Assembly (NCBI GenBank): GCA_964617875.1
Contig: CAZUAI010000007.1
Coordinates: 1-64,000 of the forward strand
Source: CAZMVY01 sp964617875
GTDB lineage: Bacteria > Planctomycetota > Phycisphaerae > UBA1845 > PWPN01
Direction of reading: 5' to 3'
Length of the DNA: 64,000 nucleotides
The notes under the pieces were generated by a model, which saw nothing but the letters and a program-made list of their open reading frames with translations, searched no databases and was not told the origin of the DNA. Each line of letters opens with the position of its first letter. Position 1 is the stretch's first letter. Shown here piece by piece: positions 25,696 to 34,093 of the stretch. The translations under genes and the position numbers were made by a program.

Positions 25696-26882
25696 TCAAC
25701 TGGCTTTCGCAGGTCGCGTCCGTGACGTTCTTCAACCTTCGCACGGTCCCCGAGCGCAAGGGGGCCGCGGTTGCCGCCGCCGTGGGCATCGCGGGCGTGG
25801 TCGCGGTCCTCGTGGGCGTGTTGTCCATCGCCGAGGGGTTCCGCGCGGCGATGGCCGTCTCGGGCCCCGATGATGTGGCGATCGTCCTGCGGAGCAGTGC
25901 CGACAACGAAATGACCAGCGGCCTCTCCCGCGAGGAGACCCGCCTCGTGGCCGACGCGCCGGGCATCGCCCGGACGGCGGAAGGCCCGCTGGCATCGGCC
26001 GAGCTGTTCGTCATCATCAACCTGCCCAAACGTTCGACCGGCACGGACGCAAACGTGCCGCTCCGCGGGGTTCAGCAGGCAGCCATGGCGGTCCGCGGCG
26101 ATATCGTGATCACCGAGGGCCGAACGTTTCAGCCCGGCCGGAACGAGGTGATCGTGGGAATCGGGGCGGCGCGGGCCTTCGCCGGGCTGGACCTGAAAAA
26201 CCGCTTCCGCGTCGGCCTGAACGAGTGGGAGGTCGTGGGCATCTTCTCAGGCGGCGGCGGAGCGGCCGAGTCCGAGATCTGGACGGACGCCGCCGTCCTT
26301 CAGCCGGCATACCAGCGAGGCGACTCGTTCCAGTCTGTCTACGTCAAGCTCACCTCGCCGCAGGCGTTCCGCGAGTTCAAGGACGCGCTCACCACGAACC
26401 CGCAGTTGAAAGTGAAGACCCTGCGGCAATCCGATTATCTCGCCGATCAATCGAGCATGCTCACCGACTTCATTCAGGGCCTCGGCGTGTCGATCGCCGC
26501 GTTGATGGCCCTGGGCGCGTTGTTCGGCGCCCTGAACACGATGTACAGCGCGGTCGCGGCCCGCACGCACGAGATCGCCACGCTGCGGGCTCTGGGTTTC
26601 GGTTCGAGCCCGGTCGTCCTGTCCGTACTGTTCGAGTCGCTGACGCTCGCCCTGATCGGAGGCACGGCGGGCGCCGCCGCGGCCTACGTCGCCTTCGACG
26701 GCTTCCAGGCGGCCACGATCAACTGGCAGACCTTCAGCCAGATTGCCTTCGCTTTCGCCGTCACTCCCAGGCTCCTCGTCCACGCCATCCTCTGGGCCGC
26801 TGCCATCGGGCTGATCGGCGGTCTTTTCCCCGCCATCCGTGCCGCCCGCCTGCCGATCGCCGCGGCATTGCGCGATGCCTGA
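25692..26882 (+). CDS. FtsX/MacB-type ABC permease 2
   Basis: A 396-aa permease with the same topology as its neighbour: N-terminal helix (AAVAAAVGIAGVVAVLVGVL), periplasmic domain, and three C-terminal helices around ALMALGALFGALNTMYSAV with the loop RTHEIATLRALGFGSSPVVL. The two permeases share only low sequence similarity by eye, consistent with a heterodimer. The start is GTG 25692, overlapping the previous stop. It is the last gene of the four-gene export operon. Confidence 0.85.
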   Translation: MINWLSQVASVTFFNLRTVPERKGAAVAAAVGIAGVVAVLVGVLSIAEGFRAAMAVSGPDDVAIVLRSSADNEMTSGLSREETRLVADAPGIARTAEGPLASAELFVIINLPKRSTGTDANVPLRGVQQAAMAVRGDIVITEGRTFQPGRNEVIVGIGAARAFAGLDLKNRFRVGLNEWEVVGIFSGGGGAAESEIWTDAAVLQPAYQRGDSFQSVYVKLTSPQAFREFKDALTTNPQLKVKTLRQSDYLADQSSMLTDFIQGLGVSIAALMALGALFGALNTMYSAVAARTHEIATLRALGFGSSPVVLSVLFESLTLALIGGTAGAAAAYVAFDGFQAATINWQTFSQIAFAFAVTPRLLVHAILWAAAIGLIGGLFPAIRAARLPIAAALRDA

Positions 26883-26931
26883 GCAGCCCAACGGGCAAGC
26901 CCGATCACCACTCCCGACTGACGACGACAAC

Positions 26932-26961
26932 GAAGAAGAAGAAGAAGAAGAAGAAGAAGAA
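26932..26961. repeat. (GAA)10 microsatellite
   Basis: Ten uninterrupted GAA triplets in the non-coding stretch after the export operon. Such a tract is prone to slippage, so length may vary between cells. It abuts the inverted ACGAAACAC repeat. Confidence 0.9.
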
Positions 26962-26967
26962 AACAAA

Positions 26968-27065
26968 CCACGAAACACACGAAACACGCGAAAGAACTGC
27001 GGGGATGAACCCCCTCTTTCCGTCGTCCCTCTTCTTTTCGCGTATTTCGCGTGTTTCGCGGTTCG
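26968..27065. repeat. Inverted ACGAAACAC/TTTCGCGTGTTTCG repeat
   Basis: The left arm (26968-26993) repeats ACGAAACAC-like units, and the right arm (27035-27065) is its approximate reverse complement (TTTCGCGTATTTCGCGTG and so on). A small GGGG-atgaa-CCCC stem (27001-27013) lies between. Repeats of this wording are common between genes in Planctomycetes and Verrucomicrobia. It separates two convergent genes and could form a bidirectional stem-loop. Confidence 0.6.
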
Positions 27066-27163
27066 AATCCAAAGCGGCGCCGCGCCGCCGCACTCCAAGA
27101 TGCGCCGCCGGGCCCGCCGGCCGCCCCCGAAATCACCCTGGCCTCTTGCCGACGGGGGCTCCT

Positions 27164-28516
27164 TCATCGCGCCCGCAGCGTCACCGGCGGGTACATGAGG
27201 AGATCCCGGCCGTCGACCTGCCAGACGCGGAATAACACCGGGTCGCCGCGCTTCACGTTTTCCAGCAGCAGGCCGACGTGGTCGAGGTCGCGCGGGTAGT
27301 CGCCGGCGAGCGTCACGATGATCATGCCGCGGGCGAGGTTGGCCCGGGCGGCGGGGCTGTTCCGCTCGACCTCCGTGATAATCAGCCCGCCCGCCTCGAG
27401 GTTGAGCGCCTCGGCGATGTCGGACGGCAGGGGCGCGATCTTCAGCCCGAACTTCTCGCGGGCCAGCTTCGCACCGTCGGGGATCGGAATCGCCTTCAGC
27501 GTCAGCGTCGTCGCGTACTCCTTCCCCTTGCGCTCGACGCGAAGCGCCACGCGGTCGTTCGCGTTTTTGGAAAGCAGCCCGATGTAGAAGTCCACGTCCT
27601 GCTTGAGCGGCTGGCCATCCACACCCACGATGCGGTCGCCCGCCTCGATGTTGGCGGCCGCCGCCGGGCCTTTGTCGCGGACCTCGACGACGCGTACGCT
27701 CTCGCCCCCGCCAACCCGCATACCCACCTCGACCCGCTTGAGACGCTCCAGTGAGAGCATGTTCGGAATGGCCTTCCGCAACGTGTCCACCGGGATCGCG
27801 AAACCGATGTTCTGGGCGTCGCCGCGGATGGCCGTGTTGATGCCGATCAGTTCCCCCAGAACGTTCAGCAGCGGCCCGCCGCTGTTGCCGGGGTTGATGC
27901 TGGCGTCGGTCTGGAGGAGACCGGTGTACCGGACGCCCTGGTTGAACTCGAGCGTGCGGTTGACGGCGCTGAGCACGCCGGTCGTCAGCGTGTGCTGGTA
28001 GCCGAGCGGGTTGCCGATCGCGATGACGGTCTCGCCGATCATCAGGTCGTCACTGCGGCCGAGCGTGATGGCGGGCAGGGGATGGTCCGCATCGACCTTG
28101 AGGATGGCGAGATCGTTCTGCGTATCGATGGCGACGGGGCGGGCCTTGTACTCCTTTTTATCCACGAAGATGACGCGCGGTGCCGCCGTCTTGAGCACCA
28201 CGTGCGAGTTCGTGACGACGTAGCCGTCGCGATGCAGCACAAATCCGCTGCCGACGCTGGTGATGATCTGCTGCCGTTCGCGCAGCGGTGAGCGGAACTC
28301 GAAGAAGTGCTCGAACAGATCGCCCGGCGACGGCGGCGCCGCGACGTACTGCTCGCACGAGATGTTGACCACGGCATCGCGGGTCTTCTCGAAGGCGGTG
28401 ACCACGGGCGTACGCCGGAGTTGCCGGGCCGATTCCTGTGCCGGTCCGACTGAGCACGGTACAAGGCCCAGAATGGCCGCCAGGATCATGGAGTGCCGCC
28501 CATCCATGTACGTCAT
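27164..28516 (-). CDS. HtrA/DegP-like serine protease with two PDZ domains
   Basis: A 450-aa envelope protease. A signal peptide (MILAAILGLVPCSVGPAQ) is followed by a trypsin-like domain with the triad His in VTNSHVVL, Asp in NDLAILK and Ser in NPGNSGGPL. Two PDZ domains follow (about 255-345 and 350-450), the first containing DRIVGVDGQPL. Family members degrade or refold misfolded exported proteins as cage-like oligomers. ATG 28516 has AGGAGA upstream; two further in-frame ATGs (28507 and 28489) lie shortly after. It is convergent with the export operon. Confidence 0.9.
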   Translation of the reverse strand: MTYMDGRHSMILAAILGLVPCSVGPAQESARQLRRTPVVTAFEKTRDAVVNISCEQYVAAPPSPGDLFEHFFEFRSPLRERQQIITSVGSGFVLHRDGYVVTNSHVVLKTAAPRVIFVDKKEYKARPVAIDTQNDLAILKVDADHPLPAITLGRSDDLMIGETVIAIGNPLGYQHTLTTGVLSAVNRTLEFNQGVRYTGLLQTDASINPGNSGGPLLNVLGELIGINTAIRGDAQNIGFAIPVDTLRKAIPNMLSLERLKRVEVGMRVGGGESVRVVEVRDKGPAAAANIEAGDRIVGVDGQPLKQDVDFYIGLLSKNANDRVALRVERKGKEYATTLTLKAIPIPDGAKLAREKFGLKIAPLPSDIAEALNLEAGGLIITEVERNSPAARANLARGMIIVTLAGDYPRDLDHVGLLLENVKRGDPVLFRVWQVDGRDLLMYPPVTLRAR

Positions 28517-28856
28517 CGTCGTCTGTCTCCTGTGTGCAAAGACACCCCACGCCGCCCGGCGTTGGGCCGGCCGCGCAGCACCGCCCGCCCGGAGAGCTGC
28601 TGTGCGCGTCGTGCCTTCAGTATAGCACAACCTCGACAACCCCGCTGCGTCAAGATCACCTGAGCCTGCCCAACACGGTCGGCGGACGCGCCGCACTGTG
28701 GGCATCGAAGAAAGCCTCTTCCGCAGCGCGAAAAGAGCGGGGAAAGAGCGTTCGGACACAGCCTGAGCCTCCCCCGACCCCGCCCGGAAAGGCAGGGGCT
28801 TTCAACAGGCGACGCCGGCATTGACGTCGCCGATCGTTTCGGATAGCTGTCAGCCC
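28517..28856. other. Divergent intergenic region
   Basis: 340 bp between the divergent protease and SDR genes. It holds the extended -10 element at 28619-28627 for the protease. I see no clear promoter for the SDR gene, and no other gene. Confidence 0.5.
28619..28627 (-). promoter_or_regulatory. Extended -10 promoter for the htrA-like gene
   Basis: TGCTATACT on the minus strand is an extended -10 element (TGn followed by TATACT) about 100 nt upstream of the protease start. No good -35 hexamer lies at the usual distance, as is common for extended -10 promoters. Confidence 0.45.
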
Positions 28857-29582
28857 GTGAGCGATAAGAAGGCCATCGTCGTCGGCGCGTCATCCGGCAT
28901 CGGCCGGGAGTTGGCGCGGGTCCTCTCCGAGAACGGCTACACCGTCGGCATCGCCGCGCGGCGGGTCGAACTGCTCCTCGAACTGCAGCGCGAACTCCCG
29001 GGGGCCTCGCTCGTAAAGCGGATGGACGTCGCCCGCCACGACGAGGCCATGGCCCTCCTGCGCGACTGGATTGCCGAGATGGGCGGCGTGGACCTGGTCG
29101 TGCTCAACTCCGGCATCGGCATCAACAATCCGCAGTTCGACTGGCAGGCCGAGAAGACGACGATCGACGTCAACCTTGTCGGCTTCGCCGCGCTGGCCAA
29201 CGTGGCCCTGAAGCATTTCCTCGAACGCGGCCGGGGCCACCTCGTCGGCATCTCCTCCGTGGCGGCGATCCTCGGCCACGGCACCGTCCCCGCCTACGGC
29301 GCGTCGAAGGCATTCATGTCCAGCTACCTCCGCAGCCTCCGCAACAAGGTCCTGAAGCTCCGCCTGCCCATCACGATCACGACGATCGAACCCGGCTTCG
29401 TCGATACCCCCCTGATCCGCGACCGGCCGGTCTTCTGGGTCGCCACGCCGCGAAAAGCCGCCGTCCAGATCTACCGCGCCATCGCCCGCCGCCGCCGTCA
29501 TGCATACATCACGAAACGCTGGCGGCTGGTCGCCTGGGCCATGAAGCTCATGCCCGACTGGCTCTGGGCCCGCATCGCCTGA
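28857..29582 (+). CDS. Short-chain dehydrogenase/reductase
   Basis: A 241-aa NAD(P)-dependent oxidoreductase of the classical SDR family. The cofactor motif GASSGIGRELA, the structural LNSGIGI (in place of NNAG), the catalytic Ser in VGISSVAAILG and the YxxxK active site in AYGASKAFMS are all present. The C-terminus (about 210-241) is basic and Trp-rich and may associate with membrane, as in SDRs acting on lipids. I start at GTG 28857 because the Rossmann motif then begins at the usual distance; a TTG at 28821 is possible. Substrate unknown. Confidence 0.85.
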   Translation: MSDKKAIVVGASSGIGRELARVLSENGYTVGIAARRVELLLELQRELPGASLVKRMDVARHDEAMALLRDWIAEMGGVDLVVLNSGIGINNPQFDWQAEKTTIDVNLVGFAALANVALKHFLERGRGHLVGISSVAAILGHGTVPAYGASKAFMSSYLRSLRNKVLKLRLPITITTIEPGFVDTPLIRDRPVFWVATPRKAAVQIYRAIARRRRHAYITKRWRLVAWAMKLMPDWLWARIA

Positions 29583-29653
29583 CGGCCGGCCACCTCGCCC
29601 GCACCCCGGAACCACCGGCGATTGGCGGGCCGCACGGCCATCGCGGCAACGAA

Positions 29654-31135
29654 TCACTCCTGCGACTTGATGGCACGGATGCGTTCGGCTTCGGGAGTCC
29701 GCTTGTAGAAGTCGTCGAGGGGGTAGCAGCCACTGACCATGCCGTGCCGGGGGCCGGTCGTGCAGTCGCTGAACGTGCGGCAGAGGCGCCTGGTGTCGAT
29801 CTGGCCGCGGGAAAGGCAGTCGGCGGGCAGTTCGGGATACGCCAGCGTCATCCGGCCGATGCCGACGAAATCAGTCCAGCCCTGCCGGACGGCGGCCTGG
29901 GCCACGTGCGGGAGGTAGTCCTGCAGGTACGTGTATCCGGTCCCGACGACAATCAGGCCCGGAAACCGCTCTTTGATCCGCCGTGTCACGTGAATCTGGC
30001 GGGCAACCCCGAGGAGCGGATCCTCGGGCGGGCGGTAGCCATCCGACGGCGGGTAGAACGCTGGCCGCTGGATGTGCGGGTTGTAGTAAGGCGACCCGGC
30101 CGTGACGTTGATGAACCGCACGTCGATCGCCTGGAACATGTCGAGGAGGGTAAACGTCTCGGCAAGGTCCATCTCGGTGGGGTTCTCCGGGTTGAGGCCG
30201 AAGCCCCAGCGGTACGGCAGAAGCGAGCGGAAGGCACACGGACGGCCAACGCCCTTGCGTTTGCCGATGCGTGTGGCCGGGTTGTCCTCGTACGGCACGG
30301 AGTCGAACGCGCTGAGGCGAACGCCGATCCCCAGGCCGGGCACCTCGGCACGGATCCGGCCGATCGTGTCGCGGAGAAAGCGCGTGCGGTTCTCCAGGGA
30401 GCCGCCGTACTTGCCGGGACGCGTGTGGGCGCTGAGGAACTCGTGGCCGAGGTAGCCGTGGCAGGCCTTGACATCGACGAAATCGAAGCCGGCGTCGGCG
30501 GCGGTTCTTGCGGCGGCGACGAAGTCATCGATGAGCGCGTCGATCTCGGCGTCGGTCAGGATCGCGGAATCGTCGTTGGGGGCGACGCCGACGCGGGCAT
30601 CGAGAATGGGGTGGTGATAGAGGATCTTCGGCTCGGGGCGCATCTTCTCGTTCGGGCGAGAGAAGCGGCCGGAGTGCGTGAGCTGGAGGCCGACGAGTAT
30701 GTCGTCGGCCTCGCCGTAGCGTTCCTTGTGGGCGGCGAGCAGTGTGAGACGAAGCCGGGCAAGATCGGCCCCGGCGGCCGGGTCGGCGAAGCAAAGCTGG
30801 TTGGGATTCGCCCGCCCGTCATGGCGGACGGCGACGGCCTCGCCGCCCCAGATGAGCTTGGCGCCGCTGAGCCCGAACCGGCGCCAACGTCGCAGCGTGA
30901 GGTCGGTGGGGCCGCCGGCCGGCGTACCGTCCCAGCCCTCCATCGGGTGGATGCACCAGCGGTTGCCGACGCGGCGACCGAACACCGTCATGGGCTGGGC
31001 GAGCGGCGAGCCGGCGTGTGCGGACAGGATCGCCTCGTCCGCAGGAAGCTCCATCCCGAGTTCGGCCAGGCGGCCCTGAAACTCAATCGGCGTCTTGAGC
31101 TGGGAAATCTTGGGATATTGCGGTTCGGTTGCCAT
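29654..31135 (-). CDS. NADH:flavin oxidoreductase, old yellow enzyme family
   Basis: A 493-aa FMN-dependent TIM-barrel reductase. Family motifs are visible: GLQLTHSGRFSRP, FVDVKACHGYLGHEFLS, RPGKYGGSLENRTRFLRD and, near the C-terminus, DFVGIGRMTLAYPE. A short Cys-containing tail (LCRTFSDCTTGPRHGMVSGC) resembles the cluster-binding tail of the dienoyl-CoA reductase group but lacks a CxxC pair, so an iron-sulfur cluster is uncertain. The enzyme probably reduces activated C=C bonds. It is divergent from the acyl carrier protein gene. Confidence 0.83.
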   Translation of the reverse strand: MATEPQYPKISQLKTPIEFQGRLAELGMELPADEAILSAHAGSPLAQPMTVFGRRVGNRWCIHPMEGWDGTPAGGPTDLTLRRWRRFGLSGAKLIWGGEAVAVRHDGRANPNQLCFADPAAGADLARLRLTLLAAHKERYGEADDILVGLQLTHSGRFSRPNEKMRPEPKILYHHPILDARVGVAPNDDSAILTDAEIDALIDDFVAAARTAADAGFDFVDVKACHGYLGHEFLSAHTRPGKYGGSLENRTRFLRDTIGRIRAEVPGLGIGVRLSAFDSVPYEDNPATRIGKRKGVGRPCAFRSLLPYRWGFGLNPENPTEMDLAETFTLLDMFQAIDVRFINVTAGSPYYNPHIQRPAFYPPSDGYRPPEDPLLGVARQIHVTRRIKERFPGLIVVGTGYTYLQDYLPHVAQAAVRQGWTDFVGIGRMTLAYPELPADCLSRGQIDTRRLCRTFSDCTTGPRHGMVSGCYPLDDFYKRTPEAERIRAIKSQE

Positions 31136-31255
31136 GGCCCATATCGTAGCGGCTGACGGGCGCAGTCCCAAGCGGCAGACGGCCGCGGGATGCAGGCCCC
31201 CCACCGGTTGCACGCACATTGCCTGCCGGGCATCGCCCGGCTACGATCCCTGTTT

Positions 31256-31507
31256 ATGAACGACAGCGACCTCGCCGCGACCATCCGTTCGCTGCTTCCG
31301 CCCACGGCGCCCGTCGAAGGCATCGACGACGACCTCCTCGCCGCCGGTCTGCTCGATTCCGCCGCCGTGCTCGGCCTTGTCGCCGGCATCGAGAAGTCCT
31401 TTGGCATCACGATCGACACCGCCAACCTGACCGAGGAAAACTTCCGCAGCCTTCGCACGATCGCCGCCATGGTGCGGCGTCTCCTCGACGCAGGAGACCG
31501 GCCGTGA
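31256..31507 (+). CDS. Acyl/peptidyl carrier protein
   Basis: An 83-aa carrier protein. The phosphopantetheine attachment site is the Ser of LLDSAAVLGLV, in the usual position before helix 2, and the rest has the four-helix ACP pattern with FGITIDTANLTEENFRSL as the third block. ATG 31256 fits the family length. The stop overlaps the GTG start of the AMP-forming ligase, so the ligase very likely loads this carrier. It is distinct from a housekeeping AcpP, which is more acidic and usually beside fabF or fabG. Confidence 0.85.
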   Translation: MNDSDLAATIRSLLPPTAPVEGIDDDLLAAGLLDSAAVLGLVAGIEKSFGITIDTANLTEENFRSLRTIAAMVRRLLDAGDRP

Positions 31508-32961
31508 ACCTCGCCTCGCTCCTTACCGCCACCGCCCGCCGGCTCCCCGACAAGCCCGCATTGATCGTCGGACGCCGCGTCTGCACCTACGCGCAACTCG
31601 AAGCCGGATCGCGGCGGACAGCGGCCCTGCTCGCCGACGCCGGCGTCCAACCGGGACGCAAGATCGCGCTCAGCGCCCCGAACGGCCCCGAATTCGTCGC
31701 CGCCATGATGGGCATCCTCCGCGCCGGCGCCGTCGCGGTTCCCTGCGCGTCCGACGCCCAGGCCCAGGAACGCGCCGCGATGATCGAACTCGTCGGCTGC
31801 GAGTACCTCCTCAGTCTCGCCGCACCGGGCGGCGGGCACGACGGCTCGTTTCGCCTCTTCGACGACCTCGATGCCGTCCCTCTTCGCCTGACTCCGACAC
31901 CCGGTCTGACCGCCGCCCCGCCGGACGCCCGCCTGTTTGACCTCGGCGCGTCCAACATCCGATTCACATCCGGCACAACGGCGTCATTCAAGGGCGTTGT
32001 GCTGACCCACGAGTGCATCCGTGAACGAACCGAGGCCGCCAACCGCGTCCTCGAAATCTCCGACCGCGACACGATCTACTTCGGTCTTCAGATGGCGCAC
32101 CACTTCGCCGTCAGCGTCATGCTCCACCTCAGCGTGGGCGCAACCATCGTCACCGGCGGCGCCTTCCTCGGCGACTCCATCCTCCGCCAGATCCGCCAGC
32201 ACCGGGCCACCGTCATCTACACCACCCCGGTGACCTACCGGTTCATGGCCGATTCACCAAACGCCTCGCCCGACGATGTCCGCACCGTACGCCTCGCGAT
32301 CTCCACGGCCATGCCCCTGTCGCCCGACATTGAGGCCGCCTTCGAACAGCGATTCGCCATGCCCCTTTCGCAGGCCCTGGGCATCATCGAGGTGGGCATG
32401 CCGATCATGAACGTCCCGCCGACTCCCGGCGCCCGCGGATGCCTCGGACGCCTTTTACCCGACTTTGACGCCCGCATCGTCGATGAAGAGGGGACGCCGG
32501 TCTTGCCCGGCGCCGCCGGCGAGCTGTACCTCCGCGGCCCCGGCATGCTCGCCGCTTACTACTCCCCTTGGCGGACCCGCGACGAAATCCTCTCCAACGG
32601 CTGGTTCCGAACCGGCGATGTCGTATGTCGCGATACTAACGGCGCGTTCCATCTCGTTGGCCGGACCAAGTACGTCATCAATGTGGGCGGCACCAAGGTA
32701 TTCCCGCTTGAGATCGAGCAGGTTCTTACGGCGCACCCGGCGGTGGAAGAGGCGGTGGTCACCCCCACTGCCGACCCGGTGCTTGGTGAGGTGCCCGCAG
32801 CGACCGTGCAGCTCCGCAAGGGCCATACCGCTACGTCCGAAGCCTTGATGGCGCATTGCCGCCAATGCCTGTCGCAGTTTAAACTGCCAAGGACGATTCG
32901 AATCGTAGACGCCCTCCCCCGAACACATAGCGGTAAGCCAGCCCGAGCCAACATGGCTTAA
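31504..32961 (+). CDS. AMP-forming acyl/amino-acid ligase
   Basis: A 485-aa member of the ANL adenylation superfamily. The phosphate-binding loop is FTSGTTASFKGVVLTHE, the A5-like region QALGIIEVGMP, the hinge GWFRTGDVV followed by GRTKYVINVGGTKVFP, and the C-terminal catalytic Lys in HSGKPAR. It activates a carboxylic acid with ATP and, given the 4-nt overlap with the carrier gene, probably transfers it to that carrier's phosphopantetheine. The acid (fatty, aryl or amino) cannot be read from sequence by eye. The start is GTG 31504. Confidence 0.85.
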   Translation: MNLASLLTATARRLPDKPALIVGRRVCTYAQLEAGSRRTAALLADAGVQPGRKIALSAPNGPEFVAAMMGILRAGAVAVPCASDAQAQERAAMIELVGCEYLLSLAAPGGGHDGSFRLFDDLDAVPLRLTPTPGLTAAPPDARLFDLGASNIRFTSGTTASFKGVVLTHECIRERTEAANRVLEISDRDTIYFGLQMAHHFAVSVMLHLSVGATIVTGGAFLGDSILRQIRQHRATVIYTTPVTYRFMADSPNASPDDVRTVRLAISTAMPLSPDIEAAFEQRFAMPLSQALGIIEVGMPIMNVPPTPGARGCLGRLLPDFDARIVDEEGTPVLPGAAGELYLRGPGMLAAYYSPWRTRDEILSNGWFRTGDVVCRDTNGAFHLVGRTKYVINVGGTKVFPLEIEQVLTAHPAVEEAVVTPTADPVLGEVPAATVQLRKGHTATSEALMAHCRQCLSQFKLPRTIRIVDALPRTHSGKPARANMA

Positions 32962-33032
32962 CACGAACTGCCTTGTCGTCTTTCTCGGGTCTCCAAAAAA
33001 TCTTCTTGTTGCTCTTGCATTTATCCCCCGTG

Positions 33033-33061
33033 TTGACTATCATGCACAGGTGGTGTAAATG
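33033..33061 (+). promoter_or_regulatory. Candidate promoter of the PEP-CTERM gene
   Basis: TTGACT (33033-33038), a 17-nt spacer, TAAATG (33056-33061), about 140 nt upstream of the start codon. The -10 is weak. Confidence 0.35.
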
Positions 33062-33195
33062 CCTCATCGGCTCGCGCGGATCGATCACGGTGACGTGTGT
33101 CCGTCGCGGAACCGGTTCGGCGAGTAGCGATATGTGAATCGGATGGTCGCGTCCGGGAAATCGGCGCGCAGGCTCGCTAAGGGGAGCGCGCAGAT

Positions 33196-33993
33196 ATGCC
33201 ACGACGGCGGGAAAGGACAGTGGTTCTCATGGCCAGGTATGTTCTCTCCGCGATCGCATGCTTCGTAGTGTTGGTTGCGCCCGCGGCGGGGCTCACGACC
33301 TTTGTCGGGTCGGCGACGAATCCGACAACGGGCTCCGCGTTGTCGGCGTCTGCCGCATTCTTGATCAACGGATCGAACCTGCAGATCACGTTGAGCAACA
33401 CCTCCGCGGCCGATGTGCTCGCTCCGACGGACGTGCTCACCGCCGTGTTCTTCAACCTGCCGGGCAACCCGGTCCTCAGCCGGGAGTCCGTCGTTCTTGC
33501 GGACGGAAGCGCCGTTCGATTCGGCGGCACCGATCCCGGCAACGTCGTGGGCGGCGAATGGGCCTACAAGGCCGGTCTCAGCGTTCACAACGGCAATCAG
33601 GGCGTCAGCTCGATCGGTGCCGGTCTCTTCGGACCGGGAGACCGATTCCCCGGCAACAACCTGAGCGGCCCCGCCAGTCCAGACGGCCTCCAATACGGCC
33701 TGACCAGCATGGGCGACAACCTCGCTGTCGGAAACGCAAAGGTCACCGGCAGCCAGCCGCTGATCCAGTACTCCGTCCTCATCACACTGGGGAATCTGCC
33801 GGTTGGCATCAGCGAGTCCAGCATCACGAACGTCTGGTTCCAGTACGGTACCGACCTGAAGGAGATCGGCTTCGAAGGCCACCGGGAGCCGCCGCCCGCC
33901 CCGCCGGCTCCGGGCGCTATCCCCGAGCCGCTGACCGTGCTGGCCTGCGCGATGAGCCTGGTCGGCCTGCGGGTCTACAAGCGCCGCGACTGA
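33196..33993 (+). CDS. PEP-CTERM secreted protein
   Basis: A 265-aa exported protein of unknown function. A signal peptide (MARYVLSAIACFVVLVAPAAG, from residue 12) leads into a Thr/Ser/Gly-rich beta-type domain (about 35-230). The C-terminus has the three-part sorting signal: IPEP, a hydrophobic helix LTVLACAMSLVGL, and a basic end YKRRD. Such proteins are cleaved by an exosortase and usually go to the cell surface or exopolysaccharide matrix. No exosortase gene lies in the window. ATG 33196 has GGGGAG 9 nt upstream; ATG 33229 is an alternative that gives a shorter, cleaner signal. Confidence 0.8.
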   Translation: MPRRRERTVVLMARYVLSAIACFVVLVAPAAGLTTFVGSATNPTTGSALSASAAFLINGSNLQITLSNTSAADVLAPTDVLTAVFFNLPGNPVLSRESVVLADGSAVRFGGTDPGNVVGGEWAYKAGLSVHNGNQGVSSIGAGLFGPGDRFPGNNLSGPASPDGLQYGLTSMGDNLAVGNAKVTGSQPLIQYSVLITLGNLPVGISESSITNVWFQYGTDLKEIGFEGHREPPPAPPAPGAIPEPLTVLACAMSLVGLRVYKRRD

Positions 33994-34093
33994 ACCGGCC
34001 CCTTCCTGTTACTCGAACGTGCAGACTCTTCCTGCGGGAGTGTCGTTCTGCGCCCCGTTGGCCTCCCAGTCGAATGCCGCCGGAAGAGGGCAT

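Noticed and set aside
27058..27072. GGTTCGAATCC, resembling a tRNA T-arm
   Set aside because: No acceptor stem, anticodon arm or D-arm could be paired around it; it is part of the inverted TTTCGCG repeat.
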